Part shown: positions 53,241 to 62,698 of the stretch, piece after piece
How positions within the stretch are numbered: the first letter of the stretch is position 1
How the letters are laid out: each line of letters starts with the position of its first letter
DNA from: Microvirga brassicacearum
GTDB taxonomy: Bacteria; Pseudomonadota; Alphaproteobacteria; Rhizobiales; Beijerinckiaceae
NCBI RefSeq assembly: GCF_008757455.1
Contig: NZ_VCMV01000006.1
Location: 124,001 to 188,000, forward strand
Direction: 5' to 3'
Length of the DNA: 64,000 nucleotides
Position numbers and translations under genes: made by a program
Notes under the pieces: model-generated
What the model saw: only the letters and a program-made list of their open reading frames with translations
What the model was told of the DNA's origin: nothing
Database searches by the model: none

Positions 53241-53975
53241 ATGCAATTCCTGATCGCCCCCGCGACCCGACTTTGGCTCCGCCTCCGCCTCAATGAAATC
53301 GGCCCGCTGCTGTCGCTTTCGGGCTTTGGGTTTTTTGCCTGGGCGTTCATCGCGATCGCCGACGAGGTCCGTGAGGGCGAGACGCAAACCTTCGACAGCG
53401 CCCTCCTGCTCGCCCTGCGCAACCCACAGAATCTCGCCGACCCGCTGGGTCCCGCCTGGCTCGAGGAGGCGGCACGCGACATCACCGGCCTTGGGGGCTA
53501 CGCGGTGTTGGCCATCGTGACGCTCGCCACCCTTGCCTACCTGATGTTGTCCGGCAAACGGGCCGCGGCCGTGCTCGTGATCGTGGCGGTTTATGGCGGG
53601 ATGATGCTGTCGACGGGATTGAAGCTCGGCTTCGAGCGCCCGCGGCCGGATCTCGTGCCCCACGGCGCGCGGGTCTACACGGCGAGCTTTCCGAGCGGTC
53701 ACGCCATGCTGTCGGCGGTCGTTTATCTGACGCTCGGCGCGCTGTTGACGCGCGTGCAGGAAGGCCGCCGCATTCAGGCTTTCCTGATGGGACTTGCGGT
53801 TTTCATCACGCTCCTGGTCGGGATGAGCCGCGTCTATCTCGGAGTGCATTGGCCGAGTGACGTTCTGGCCGGCTGGGCGGTGGGAGCGGCCTGGGCTTCG
53901 TTGTGCTGGTTCGTGGCCCTGCAATTGCAGCGGCGCGGCAAGGTCGAAGACCCCGGCGAGACGTCCCACCCTTGA
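53241..53975 (+). CDS. PAP2-family membrane phosphatase
   Basis: 244 residues with about 6 TM segments. The three phosphatase motifs are KLGFERPRP, ASFPSGHAM and SRVYLGVHWPSDVLAG. Probably dephosphorylates undecaprenyl diphosphate or a lipid phosphate at the periplasmic face. The stop overlaps the start of recX as TTGA (53972-53975). Confidence 0.92.
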   Translation: MQFLIAPATRLWLRLRLNEIGPLLSLSGFGFFAWAFIAIADEVREGETQTFDSALLLALRNPQNLADPLGPAWLEEAARDITGLGGYAVLAIVTLATLAYLMLSGKRAAAVLVIVAVYGGMMLSTGLKLGFERPRPDLVPHGARVYTASFPSGHAMLSAVVYLTLGALLTRVQEGRRIQAFLMGLAVFITLLVGMSRVYLGVHWPSDVLAGWAVGAAWASLCWFVALQLQRRGKVEDPGETSHP

Positions 53976-54514
53976 GCGACGCCGGCGCGAAGCCCATCCG
54001 CAAGCCGCCTCGCAAGGTCACGCCGGCCTATCTCCAGCGTGCCGCGATGGCGTATCTCGAGCGCTACGCGTCCTCCGCCGAGCAATTGCGTCGGGTCCTC
54101 ACCCGCAAAGTCGCGAATCGCTGTCGCCTGCGCGGTGAAGACGCGACGGAGTTTCGCGAGGCCATCGACGAGGTGGTGGCGAAAAGCCTGCGCATCGGGC
54201 TCGTCGACGATGCGCGCTATGCGCAGGGGCGGGTCGCGACGTTGCGACGGCGCGGCGGCTCGACGCGGGCCATCCGGGCAAAGCTGTCGATCAAGGGCGT
54301 CGACGGCGAGACGATTACAGCAGCGCTCCAGGGCGATGACGACGACGAGGAGAAGGCGGCGCTCGCCTTCGCGCGCCGCCGCAGGCTCGGCCCGTATCGC
54401 GTGGCCGATCGGGCGCCTTCTCGCGACAAGGACCTGGCGGCGTTGGCGCGGGCGGGATTCGGCTTCGGGATCGCCAAGCGAATCATCGATGCCGAGAGCG
54501 ACACCGATGGCTAG
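53972..54514 (+). CDS. recX: Regulatory protein RecX
   Basis: 180 residues. Modulates RecA filaments. The helical RecX repeats are visible: RAAMAYLERYASSAEQLRRVLTRK, then LVDDARYAQGRVATLRRRG and a third repeat with AGFGFGIAKRIIDAE. A TTG at 53972 overlapping the PAP2 stop is the likely start. A GTG at 53903 inside PAP2 is the alternative. recX usually follows recA or stands alone; here it is coupled to a phosphatase gene, which is unusual. Confidence 0.88.
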   Translation: MSDAGAKPIRKPPRKVTPAYLQRAAMAYLERYASSAEQLRRVLTRKVANRCRLRGEDATEFREAIDEVVAKSLRIGLVDDARYAQGRVATLRRRGGSTRAIRAKLSIKGVDGETITAALQGDDDDEEKAALAFARRRRLGPYRVADRAPSRDKDLAALARAGFGFGIAKRIIDAESDTDG

Positions 54515-54544
54515 AGGCGGATTCAGTTCTCGCCGGATCAGGCT

Positions 54545-55186
54545 CTAGATCAGGCTCGCACCCACATTCACCGCGAGCGCCAGGATCATCGTGTTGAACA
54601 GGAACGACAGGATGGTGTGACCCAGCACCAGCCGGCGCATCTTGCGCGACACCACCATCACGTCGGAGGTCTGCGCCGCCGCGCCCATGTTGAACGAGAA
54701 GTACAGGAAGTCCCAGTAATCGGGCTGGCCTTCATGCGGGAACACGAGTCCGCGCCGCTCGCCCTCATCGCCGTAGAATTCATGCGCATAGTGGATCGCC
54801 CAGATGGTGTGGACGAAGAACCACGAACACAGGATCGTCACACCCGATAGGACAAGGCGAAAGGCCTGCTCGGCCCCCCGCTCCTCGTGAATCCCGTAGA
54901 GTTGCGCCCCGATCGCCGCCAGGCTCGCAAGGGCTGCACACACCGTCAGGATGAGGATCGCCAGCGCGCCTTCGTCTTCGACGCTCGCCTGCTTGCGGAT
55001 CGCCTCGGTGCTGAACTGCCCGGCGAGACGGGCGGCGAAGACGAGATAGAGCACGACTCCGATATCCCACGAGACCAGGTATCGCGAGTTCGACGGCCAG
55101 CTCGACGGCAGGAGTACGAACACAGTGACGGCCGCCAACGCGGACCCCAGCAGACGCGGGCGCAGCCGCGCCGAGTTGGCGAACAT
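54545..55186 (-). CDS. DUF1345 membrane protein
   Basis: 213 residues with about five TM helices. The conserved DUF1345 block GQPDYWDFLYFSFNMGAAAQ followed by TSDVMVVSRKMRRLVLGHTI is present. The start at 55186 is supported by AAGAAGGA 8 nt upstream. Function of the family is unknown. It is convergent with recX (30-nt gap) and follows the TRAP genes on the same strand. Confidence 0.9.
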   Translation of the reverse strand: MFANSARLRPRLLGSALAAVTVFVLLPSSWPSNSRYLVSWDIGVVLYLVFAARLAGQFSTEAIRKQASVEDEGALAILILTVCAALASLAAIGAQLYGIHEERGAEQAFRLVLSGVTILCSWFFVHTIWAIHYAHEFYGDEGERRGLVFPHEGQPDYWDFLYFSFNMGAAAQTSDVMVVSRKMRRLVLGHTILSFLFNTMILALAVNVGASLI

Positions 55187-55286
55187 AGCCGATCCTTCTT
55201 GAACGATCGTGTCGGGCGCACGGAGCGCCCGCATATTCCGGCCGAATGGCCGAAGACATCGCGCACGCCTTCGGCCTCATGGCGAA

Positions 55287-56270
55287 TTACGAACCGGATT
55301 TCTTGTAGGCGTCCACGATGGCTTGCCCGTCAGGTCCGGCTTTCTTCAGCCAATCCTGAGTCAGCTGTTCGCCGACCTTCTGCAGGCCCGCCTTCAACTC
55401 GGGGCCGGGAGGCTGGACCTTCATGCCCTTGGCGGCGATCTGCTCCATGTACCATTTGGTCTTTTCCTGGGCCATTTTCCAACCGCGTTCCTCGGCCGCC
55501 TTGGCGGCTTTCAGAACAGCCTCCTGGGTCGGCTTGTCGAGCGCATCGAACGCGGCCTTGTTGACGAAGATCATGTTCTTCGGCAGCCAAGCCTGCGTAT
55601 CGTAGAAATGCGACAGGGATTCCCACACCTTCGTGTCGTAGCCGGTGGCGCTCGACGACATGAACGAATTGACCACGCCGGTGGCGAGCGCCTGCGGCAG
55701 CTCGGCCGCCTGGATCGTCACCGGCTGCGCGCCGACGATCTCGGCGATGCGCGACGTTCCCACGTTATAGGCGCGCCATTTCAGGCCTTTCATATCCTCG
55801 ACGGTGTTGATGTCCTTCTTGGCGAAGATGCCCTGCGGCGGCCACGCCACGGTGTAGAGCAGCATCAGGCCCTGGCTCGCGAGCTTCTTCTCGAGCGCGG
55901 GTTTCTGCGCCTCGCCGAGCTTGTGCGCCTGATCGAAGGAGGTGGCGAGGAACGGCACCACGTCGAGGCCGTAGATCGGGTCCTCGTTCTCGTGGAGCGA
56001 CAGGATGACCTCGCCGATCTGCGCTTGGCCGGTCTGCACTGCGCGCTTGATTTCCGGCGCCTTGAAGAGCGACGCGTTGGCATGAACGGTGATCTGCAGC
56101 TTGCCGCCGGTCGCGTCCGCCACATCCTTGGCGAAGAGGTTCAGGTTCTCGGTGTGGAAATTGTCCGTCGGATAGGCGGCCGGCAGGTTCCATTTGGTTT
56201 GGGCCACGGCAGGCAGGCTGCACAGCAACGCGCCCGCAAGGCCGACGGAGAAGCGTGTCCAGTGTCTCAT
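55287..56270 (-). CDS. dctP: TRAP transporter periplasmic binding protein DctP
   Basis: 327 residues. Signal peptide MRHWTRFSVGLAGALLCSLP cleaved near AVAQ. Then the DctP fold with the carboxylate-binding Arg region LKWRAYNVGTSRIAEIVGAQ and ALATGVVNSFMSSS. AGAGGA precedes the ATG. It is downstream of dctQ and dctM in the same unit (order Q-M-P). Binds a carboxylate-type ligand not predictable from sequence. Confidence 0.92.
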   Translation of the reverse strand: MRHWTRFSVGLAGALLCSLPAVAQTKWNLPAAYPTDNFHTENLNLFAKDVADATGGKLQITVHANASLFKAPEIKRAVQTGQAQIGEVILSLHENEDPIYGLDVVPFLATSFDQAHKLGEAQKPALEKKLASQGLMLLYTVAWPPQGIFAKKDINTVEDMKGLKWRAYNVGTSRIAEIVGAQPVTIQAAELPQALATGVVNSFMSSSATGYDTKVWESLSHFYDTQAWLPKNMIFVNKAAFDALDKPTQEAVLKAAKAAEERGWKMAQEKTKWYMEQIAAKGMKVQPPGPELKAGLQKVGEQLTQDWLKKAGPDGQAIVDAYKKSGS

Positions 56271-56301
56271 GTTCGGCGTCCTCTGGTTGTTATGAACGAT
56301 G

Positions 56302-57609
56302 TTAATCCGGAAACGCGATTCTCGGCAGGACCATCACGATATCCGGAAATATCGTGATGATCGCCACGGCCGCAACGAGCAGGAAGAAGAACGGCAACGC
56401 CGCCAGCGCCACGGTGTACGAATCCTTGCCCGACATGGTCTGGAGCACGAACAGGTTGAAGCCGACCGGCGGCGACACCTCGGCCATCTCGACCACGAGG
56501 ATGAGGAAGATGCCGAACCAGATGAGATCGAAGCCCGCCGTCTTTACCATCGGGATCACGACCGCGGTGGTCAGCACGATCATCGAGATTCCGTCGAGCG
56601 CCGTGCCGAGCAGGATGTACATCACGGTGAGCGCGGCAATCAGCGCGTAGGGCGAGAGGTTCATGTTGTCGACCCACACCGCCAGCGCCTGCGGGATGCC
56701 CGTATAGGCCATGGAGGTCGACATGAACGACGCGCCGGCAAGAATCAGCATGATCATGCAGGTGATCCGCGTCGTGCCCATGACGCTGGCCCAGAACGAA
56801 TCCCACGACAGGGAACCGGACCACCAGGCGATCGCGAGCGAGCCGAGCACGCCCCAGGCGGCGCATTCGGTCGCCGTTGCCCACCCGAGCAGCAAGGTGA
56901 GGAACACCAGCGCGATGAGCAGCGCACAGGGGATGAGGTTGGCGGATTCCGCGAGCTTCCGGCGAAAGGACATGGGCGGATCGGCCGGCGGCGTCTTGTG
57001 TGGGTTGAGCAGCGACCAGACGGCGATGTAGCCGGAATAGAGCGCCATCACGAGAAGGCCCGGCAGGAAGCCGGCGAGAAAGATCTGAATGATCGAGACG
57101 TTCGCCGCCACCGCATAGACCACCATGGTGATCGAGGGCGGGATGAGGATGCCCAGCGTTCCGGCGCCCGCGAGACTGCCTAAGCTCACCATCTCATCAT
57201 AACCGCGTTTCTTCAGCTCCGGCAGGGCGATCTTGGCGACCGTCGCACAGGTGGCGGCCGACGAGCCCGAGACCGAGCCGAACAACCCGCAGGCAAGCAC
57301 GTTCACGTGCATGAGCCGGCCCGGCAACCAGTTGAGCCAGGGCGACAATCCGCGAAACATCTCCTCCGACAGACGGGTGCGAAACAGGATCTCGCCCATC
57401 CAGATGAAGAGCGGCAAGGCCGCCAGCGTCCAGGAGGCGGAATTGCCCCAGATGGTGGTGGCGAGGACCGACCCCGCCGGGATGCCGCCGCCGACGAATT
57501 GCATGCCCACATAACCGCAGGCCATGAGCGCGATGGCGATCCACACGCCGCCGGCGAGCAGAAATGCCAGAAGCAACAGCAGGAGGCCGGAGATTTCGAT
57601 CAGGTCCAT
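56302..57609 (-). CDS. dctM: TRAP transporter large permease DctM
   Basis: 435 residues and about 12 helices. The DctM features GSVSGSSAATCATVAKIALPEL, GAGTLGILIPPSITMVVYAV and MAEVSPPVGFNLFVLQTM are present. It starts 3 nt after dctQ and ends 31 nt before dctP. Sodium- or proton-coupled symport of the DctP ligand. Confidence 0.94.
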   Translation of the reverse strand: MDLIEISGLLLLLLAFLLAGGVWIAIALMACGYVGMQFVGGGIPAGSVLATTIWGNSASWTLAALPLFIWMGEILFRTRLSEEMFRGLSPWLNWLPGRLMHVNVLACGLFGSVSGSSAATCATVAKIALPELKKRGYDEMVSLGSLAGAGTLGILIPPSITMVVYAVAANVSIIQIFLAGFLPGLLVMALYSGYIAVWSLLNPHKTPPADPPMSFRRKLAESANLIPCALLIALVFLTLLLGWATATECAAWGVLGSLAIAWWSGSLSWDSFWASVMGTTRITCMIMLILAGASFMSTSMAYTGIPQALAVWVDNMNLSPYALIAALTVMYILLGTALDGISMIVLTTAVVIPMVKTAGFDLIWFGIFLILVVEMAEVSPPVGFNLFVLQTMSGKDSYTVALAALPFFFLLVAAVAIITIFPDIVMVLPRIAFPD

Positions 57610-57612
57610 CCT

Positions 57613-58158
57613 CTAGACCCCGCTCTGCATCGCGCGCTCGATGACCTCTTCGGGCGTCGTCGCCGGTGGTTTCTCGTAGCGCGGATCGCCGCCGCGCAGC
57701 ACATGGACGAACTCGTCGATGAAGGCGACGAACAGGATCACGAGGCCGGTCACGTAGCCCAGCTGCGGAATCCATAACGGCACCGCGATCACGCCCTGCG
57801 ACATGTCGTTGAAGCGATAGCTGTCAAAGGTGAGCTGCACCGCGTGCCAGGCGAAGAAGCCGACGAAGCCGACCCCGACCGTGAGCGCGAAAAGCTCCAG
57901 CGCCCGGCGTTTGCGGCCGTGAAAGCGGTCGATCATCAGACCGACGCGGATCATCTCGCCCGATTTGAACGTGTGGGCGAGGCCGAGAAACGCCATCGCG
58001 GCCATCGACCACGACGCCAGATCGTCGCCCGCCGGAATGTTGATGTTGACCTGACGCCCGAGCGACAGCCCGAGCATCAGGAGGAAAATGAGAATGAGAA
58101 AACCGCCCGCGAGATAACCCGCCGCTCGGTAGAGGCCATCGAGGATGGTGCGAACCAT
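57613..58158 (-). CDS. dctQ: TRAP transporter small permease DctQ
   Basis: 181 residues and four TM segments (LAGGFLILIFLLMLGLSLGR, the region SWSMAAMAFLGLAHTF, FALTVGVGFVGFFAWHAVQL, LGYVTGLVILFVAFIDEFV). The ATG at 58158 (MVRTILDG) gives normal DctQ size. An ATG at 58194 is possible. It is the first gene of the TRAP unit and divergent from the osmC-like gene. Confidence 0.88.
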   Translation of the reverse strand: MVRTILDGLYRAAGYLAGGFLILIFLLMLGLSLGRQVNINIPAGDDLASWSMAAMAFLGLAHTFKSGEMIRVGLMIDRFHGRKRRALELFALTVGVGFVGFFAWHAVQLTFDSYRFNDMSQGVIAVPLWIPQLGYVTGLVILFVAFIDEFVHVLRGGDPRYEKPPATTPEEVIERAMQSGV

Positions 58159-58338
58159 GGGCGTCGCTCGGCTTTCGTCGGGCGCGAAAGGCATCCCGGT
58201 GCCCACTACCCTATCGGCGCCGTTCCAGCGGGCAAGTCGGCCATTGGGACAATATGCGAGATCCACATTTCACCCGCCGGGTGGTTTCCCGCGCAGACCG
58301 CGCTACATGAGGGGCGACCTCAACCAAGGGAGACGGGC

Positions 58339-58761
58339 ATGGATCGCAAGGCAAAAGCAGTTTGGCAGGGCACGGGCAAAGACGGCACCGGCCACCTCAC
58401 CACCGACTCGGCCGTTCTGTCCGCGACGCCGTATTCGTTCAAGACGCGTTTCGAAAACGAGAAGGGGACCAACCCCGAGGAACTGATCGCCGCCGCCCAT
58501 GCCGGCTGCTTCACGATGGCGCTTGCCTTCCAGCTTCAAGGCGCCGGCTTCACCCCGACCGAGCTTGCCACCGAGGCGGCCGTTTCCCTCGACAAGGACG
58601 GCGATGGTTTCAAGATCAGCAAGTCGCGCCTGACCCTGCGGGCCAGTGTTCCGGGAATCGACCAGGCGAAGTTCGAGGAGCTGGCACGGGCCGCCGAGAA
58701 GAACTGCCCGGTCTCGAAGGTGCTGAATGCCGAGATCAGCATGGATTTCACGCTGGTTTGA
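58339..58761 (+). CDS. OsmC/Ohr-family peroxiredoxin
   Basis: 140 residues. Reduces organic hydroperoxides with two cysteines in the fold, here in EELIAAAHAGCFTMALAF and AAEKNCPVSKVL, the exact OsmC pattern. AGGGAG lies 7 nt before the ATG. It is divergent from the TRAP genes. Followed by an intergenic palindromic repeat. Confidence 0.93.
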   Translation: MDRKAKAVWQGTGKDGTGHLTTDSAVLSATPYSFKTRFENEKGTNPEELIAAAHAGCFTMALAFQLQGAGFTPTELATEAAVSLDKDGDGFKISKSRLTLRASVPGIDQAKFEELARAAEKNCPVSKVLNAEISMDFTLV

Positions 58762-58773
58762 ACTCCCGTATTT

Positions 58774-58794
58774 CCCTCCCCCTTGCGGGGAGGG
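58774..58794. repeat. Intergenic palindromic repeat CCCTCCCC...GGGGAGGG
   Basis: A perfect 8-bp stem (58774-58781 with 58787-58794) and 5-nt loop between the osmC-like gene and the convergent DsbA-like gene, followed by the GGCCAAGGCGGGGTCG tail. The form matches a palindromic repeat common in alphaproteobacterial intergenic regions. It may help end transcription from both sides. Confidence 0.65.
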
Positions 58795-58818
58795 CCAAGG
58801 CGGGGTCGAAAGGCGGCG

Positions 58819-59448
58819 CTACGCGCGCGCCTTCGCGATCGCTTCGCGTTTCTGGGCCAGCGTCATCCCGCCCACATAGGCGTCGGACGCGACCAGGAAT
58901 GACGGCGTGGCGACAAGACCGAGCGAGTTGCCGAGCGTGAAGGCGTCCTTCATCCATTGCGTCGTACGATCGCTGTCGGCGGCCTCGATCAGGCGCTTGC
59001 GGTCGCCGCCGAGCCGTTCGGCCTCCGCGATTGCCCGCGCGCCGTTGACGACGCCGCGCAACGAGAACAGCGCGAGGTGAAACGGCAGATACTGCTCCGG
59101 GCCCTGAACCTGCAGATGGCCGAGGGCGGCACGGGTCGCCTCCACCGAAGGCTTGCCCAGGACGGCGAAATTCACCAGCACATAGGTGAGATCGGGCTCG
59201 GCTTTGAGCAACGCCGGCAGGTCGCCGGCCGAGCGTTTGCACCACGGGCAATTGTAGTCGAAATACTCGACCATGATCACGTCGCCCCGGGCATGGCCGA
59301 GCCTGACGGCGGACCCGAGATCGAGCGTATCTTCCACCAGTTCGATGGGAACCCGCTGCGCCTCCGGCGCTGCTTGAGCGTTGGATTTCGTGGCGATGCC
59401 CGAAAGGGCAAGGCCGGTGAGGAGCATGCGGCGCGACAGGAAAATCAT
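58819..59448 (-). CDS. DsbA-family thiol oxidoreductase
   Basis: 209 residues. N-terminal signal (MIFLSRRMLLTGLALSGIAT, cleavage near NAQA), then a thioredoxin fold with the active site FDYNCPWCKRS and the cis-Pro loop LVATPSFLV. Periplasmic, probably a disulfide oxidase or isomerase of the DsbA/DsbG/ScsC group. An earlier GTG at 59454 is possible; the ATG at 59448 is preferred. Confidence 0.9.
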   Translation of the reverse strand: MIFLSRRMLLTGLALSGIATKSNAQAAPEAQRVPIELVEDTLDLGSAVRLGHARGDVIMVEYFDYNCPWCKRSAGDLPALLKAEPDLTYVLVNFAVLGKPSVEATRAALGHLQVQGPEQYLPFHLALFSLRGVVNGARAIAEAERLGGDRKRLIEAADSDRTTQWMKDAFTLGNSLGLVATPSFLVASDAYVGGMTLAQKREAIAKARA

Positions 59449-59577
59449 GATCACCGAACAGCGACAAAAGGGATGCCCGTGATGCCTTGCGGCAGCCGGG
59501 ATGACAACGCAAATCGGGGAGAATCGCGTCGCCTCACGTCCTCTTGAAGCGGGGCATTACGGCCTTTTTCGGATCGA

Positions 59578-59624
59578 ATCACGTCTCACGAGTTTGGACC
59601 GATTCGGTTCAAACTCACCGTGAT
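59578..59624 (-). terminator. Strong nested hairpin immediately downstream of fabI
   Basis: An inner 13-bp dyad with one G-T mismatch (59590-59602 with 59604-59616, GAGTTTGGACCGA / TCGGTTCAAACTC) sits inside an outer 6-bp pair (59578-59583 ATCACG with 59619-59624 CGTGAT). It directly abuts the fabI stop. It has no T-tract, so it may be a Rho-type or mRNA-protecting structure closing the fabA-fabB-fabI unit. Confidence 0.6.
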
Positions 59625-60455
59625 CTAGCCCTCGTCGCCCGTCACACCCGCCGCATCCTGCGCCTTCAGCACGTCGGGGCGGGGCATCGAGATGGTGTTG
59701 TAGCCCGAATCCACATAGTGAATCTCGCCCGTGACGCCATTCGAAAGGTCGGACAGGAGATAGAGGGCCGAACCGCCCACATCTTCGATCGTCACCGTAC
59801 GGCGCAAAGGAGCGTGAGCTTTCTGGTAGGTGTACATCAGGCGCGCATCGGCGATGCCTGCGCCCGCAAGTGTGCGCACCGGCCCCGCCGAGATGGCGTT
59901 GCAGCGAATGCCGTTGGGGCCGAGATCGGACGCGATGTAGCGGACGCTCGCCTCCAGCGCGGCCTTGGCAACGCCCATCACATTGTAGTTCGGCATCACG
60001 CGGGTGGAGCCGCCGTAGGTGAGCGTCAGCAGCGATCCGCCATTCTTCATGCGGCTCGCCGCACGTTGCGCGATCTCCGTGAAGGAGAAGCACGAAATCA
60101 CCATGGTGCGCGAGAAATTGTCCCGCGTGGTGACGTCCACATAGGAGCCCTTGAGCTGCGCCTTGTCCGAAAAGCCGATGGCGTGAACCACGAAATCGAG
60201 GCCATCCCAGCGTTTGTCGAGCTCCGCGAAGACAGCATCGACCGATGCGATATCCTCAACGTCGCAGGGCAGCACAATGTCCGATCCGAGCGATTGCGCC
60301 AATGGCGCCACGCGCTTGCCGAGCGCTTCACCCTGGTAGGTGAAGGCGAGTTGGGCACCGTGCTGGCTGAGCGTCTTGGCGATGCCCCAGGCAATCGAAT
60401 GGTCATTGGCGACGCCCATGATGAGGCCGCGCTTTCCTTGCATCAGACCGTTCAC
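59625..60455 (-). CDS. fabI: Enoyl-[acyl-carrier-protein] reductase FabI
   Basis: 276 residues. Last reduction of fatty-acid elongation with NADH. SDR fold start KRGLIMGVANDHSIAWGIA, the FabI catalytic pair in YNVMGVAKAAL (Tyr, Lys) and the substrate-loop SAGPVRTLAGAGIAD. The GTG at 60455 is chosen because AAGGGGA lies 7-8 nt upstream. The later ATG at 60443 has none. Third gene of fabA-fabB-fabI. Confidence 0.95.
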   Translation of the reverse strand: MNGLMQGKRGLIMGVANDHSIAWGIAKTLSQHGAQLAFTYQGEALGKRVAPLAQSLGSDIVLPCDVEDIASVDAVFAELDKRWDGLDFVVHAIGFSDKAQLKGSYVDVTTRDNFSRTMVISCFSFTEIAQRAASRMKNGGSLLTLTYGGSTRVMPNYNVMGVAKAALEASVRYIASDLGPNGIRCNAISAGPVRTLAGAGIADARLMYTYQKAHAPLRRTVTIEDVGGSALYLLSDLSNGVTGEIHYVDSGYNTISMPRPDVLKAQDAAGVTGDEG

Positions 60456-60567
60456 TCAATATCCCCTTGATGGCTGCTTGTTCTTGTCGCGACGACCTTG
60501 CAGCCGAGAGCACGACCTGAACGATCCTGCCCCCGTCGCCATATCAAGCAGCGGACGTGATGTCGTC

Positions 60568-61791
60568 TCAATCTTTGTAACGGCTGAAGACAAGCGTCGC
60601 GTTGGTGCCGCCGAAGCCGAAGGAATTGGACAGGACCGTATCAAGCTTGACGTCGTCGATCCGTTTCCGAACAATGTTCATGTCGGCGAGCGCCGGATCG
60701 AGTTCTTCGATATGCGCGCTCTCGCAGATGAAGTCGTTGTTCATCATCAAGAGCGAATAGATCGCCTCCTGCACGCCGGTCGCGCCGAGCGAATGCCCGG
60801 TGAGCGACTTGGTGGCCGAGATCGGCGGGCATTTCTCGCCGGCGCCGAACACTTCGCGAATCGCCTCGATCTCCTTCAGATCGCCGACCGGCGTCGAGGT
60901 GCCGTGCGGGTTGATGTAGTCGATCGGGGCCGTCACGTTCTGCAACGCCATGCGCATGCAGCGCACCGCACCTTCGCCTGACGGCGCCACCATGTCGTAA
61001 CCGTCCGAGGTCGCGCCATAGCCGACGATCTCGCCATAGATCTTCGCGCCGCGCGCCAGCGCGTGCTCCAGTTCCTCGAGCACCAGAACCCCCGCGCCGC
61101 CTGCGATCACGAAGCCGTCGCGGTTGGCGTCATAGGTGCGCGAGGCGGTGGAGGGGGTGGCGTTGTACTTCGACGACATGGCGCCCATGGCATCGAACAG
61201 GTTCGACATCGACCAGTCGAGATCCTCGCAGCCGCCTGCGAACATGATGTCCTGCTTGCCCATCTGGATGGTCTCGAAGGCATTGCCGATGCAATGGTTC
61301 GAGGTCGCGCAGGCGGACGAGATCGAATAATTCACGCCCTTGATCTTGAACCAGGTGGCGAGGGTCGCGGAGGCCGTCGAGGACATGGCCTTCGGCACGG
61401 CGAACGGCCCGATGCGCTTGGGACCCTTTTCGCGTGTGATATCGGCCGCATCGATCAGCGTGCGGGTGGAGGGACCGCCCGAACCCATGATGATGCCGGT
61501 GCGGTCATGAGAGATATCCTCAGGCGACAGGCCCGAATCGGCGATGGCCTGATCCATCGCGACATGGTTCCAGGCCGTTCCGAGGCCGTGAAAACGCATG
61601 GCGCGCCGATCGACGAGTTCCTCCGGATTGAGCGTCGGTTTGCCGTGCACCTGGCAACGGAAGCCGTATTTCTCGTAATCCTCGGCCTTCGTGATGCCGG
61701 ATTTCGCTTCGCGCAAAGAGGTCAGCACCTCCTGCGTGGTGTTGCCGATGGACGAGACGATGCCCATTCCGGTGACGACGACGCGTCTCAT
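60568..61791 (-). CDS. fabB: 3-oxoacyl-[acyl-carrier-protein] synthase I FabB
   Basis: 407 residues. Condensing enzyme for elongation of unsaturated acyl chains. Active-site Cys in [14 protein letters not shown], His in [11 protein letters not shown] and [14 protein letters not shown] (Lys, His). AAGAGG lies 7 nt before the ATG. Downstream of fabA by 114 nt. Confidence 0.95.
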   Translation of the reverse strand: MRRVVVTGMGIVSSIGNTTQEVLTSLREAKSGITKAEDYEKYGFRCQVHGKPTLNPEELVDRRAMRFHGLGTAWNHVAMDQAIADSGLSPEDISHDRTGIIMGSGGPSTRTLIDAADITREKGPKRIGPFAVPKAMSSTASATLATWFKIKGVNYSISSACATSNHCIGNAFETIQMGKQDIMFAGGCEDLDWSMSNLFDAMGAMSSKYNATPSTASRTYDANRDGFVIAGGAGVLVLEELEHALARGAKIYGEIVGYGATSDGYDMVAPSGEGAVRCMRMALQNVTAPIDYINPHGTSTPVGDLKEIEAIREVFGAGEKCPPISATKSLTGHSLGATGVQEAIYSLLMMNNDFICESAHIEELDPALADMNIVRKRIDDVKLDTVLSNSFGFGGTNATLVFSRYKD

Positions 61792-61905
61792 AGCCTACCT
61801 CTTCAAAGGAAACATTCTGCCAACCCCGATTCAAAGAATAAGGTCGGCAATGGTCATTCTCAACGTCAAGCCCTGAAAATGGGGCCGGAGCAGGACGGTG
61901 GCGAA

Positions 61906-62424
61906 CTAGCCGCCGGCAGCGTCCGCCTGGAACAGGCCGACCCGCAAGTCCTTGGCCTCGTAGATCCGGCGGCCATCGGCCTCGAGCCAGCCATCGGCGA
62001 TGCCGAGGATGAGCTTGGAGCGAAAAACGCGCTTCAGATCGACCCCATACACGACCTTCTTGTGGGTCGGCAGCACCTGATCAGCGAATTTGACCTCGCC
62101 GATGCCAAGCGCACGGCCGCGGCCCGCCGAGCCGGACCAGCCAAGGAAAAAACCCACCATCTGCCACAGGGCGTCGACGCCAAGGCAGCCCGGCATGACC
62201 GGATCGCCTTTGAAATGACAGGGGAAAAACCAGAGATCCGGCCGCACGTCGAGTTCGGCCACCACATGGCCCTTGCCATATGCGCCGCCATCCTCGCCGA
62301 TCGAGGTGATGCGGTCGAACATCAGCATGGGCGGGAGCGGCAATTGCGCATTGCCGGGACCGAACAATTCTCCCCGGCCACAGGCCAGGAGTTCTTCGTA
62401 GGTAAAGCTCGACTGGCGCGCCAT
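61906..62424 (-). CDS. fabA: 3-hydroxydecanoyl-[ACP] dehydratase/isomerase FabA
   Basis: 172 residues. Introduces the cis double bond in the anaerobic unsaturated fatty-acid pathway. Catalytic His and Asp are in [23 protein letters not shown] (key residues His, Asp). FabA/FabZ hot-dog fold. First gene of the fabABI unit, divergent from irr across 274 nt. AAGGA is 12 nt before the ATG, a long spacing. Confidence 0.95.
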   Translation of the reverse strand: MARQSSFTYEELLACGRGELFGPGNAQLPLPPMLMFDRITSIGEDGGAYGKGHVVAELDVRPDLWFFPCHFKGDPVMPGCLGVDALWQMVGFFLGWSGSAGRGRALGIGEVKFADQVLPTHKKVVYGVDLKRVFRSKLILGIADGWLEADGRRIYEAKDLRVGLFQADAAGG

Positions 62425-62459
62425 GCCGGATGCCGATCCTTCTCAACACATTGTCATTT

Positions 62460-62480
62460 AGGTCCCGGACTACCCGGAAC
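62460..62480. promoter_or_regulatory. Imperfect inverted repeat in the fabA-irr divergent region
   Basis: GGTCCCGG-ACTAC-CCGGAACC (7 of 8 bp) lies about 36 nt upstream of the fabA start. In the same gap, ACAGTTC is repeated directly at 62673-62679 and 62687-62693 just before irr. Either may be an operator. No iron-responsive (ICE) consensus is recognised with confidence. Confidence 0.3.
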
Positions 62481-62698
62481 CGTCGAATTGGGGCTCTGGT
62501 AGCACAGGCTTGAGCGTCCATCAAAGGGCGGCGATTCGGCTATCGGGATTCCTGGCCGCGCCGCAAATCTCGCGCTGGGGAAGCCGGGCGAATGTCGCAT
62601 CGGCCCGGCGCAGCCTTGCGGCGAAGCGCTCGCTTTCCTATCATTGAGGTGGTAGAAGCCGTTTTTCAGCAAACAGTTCCGGCTCAACAGTTCTGACG

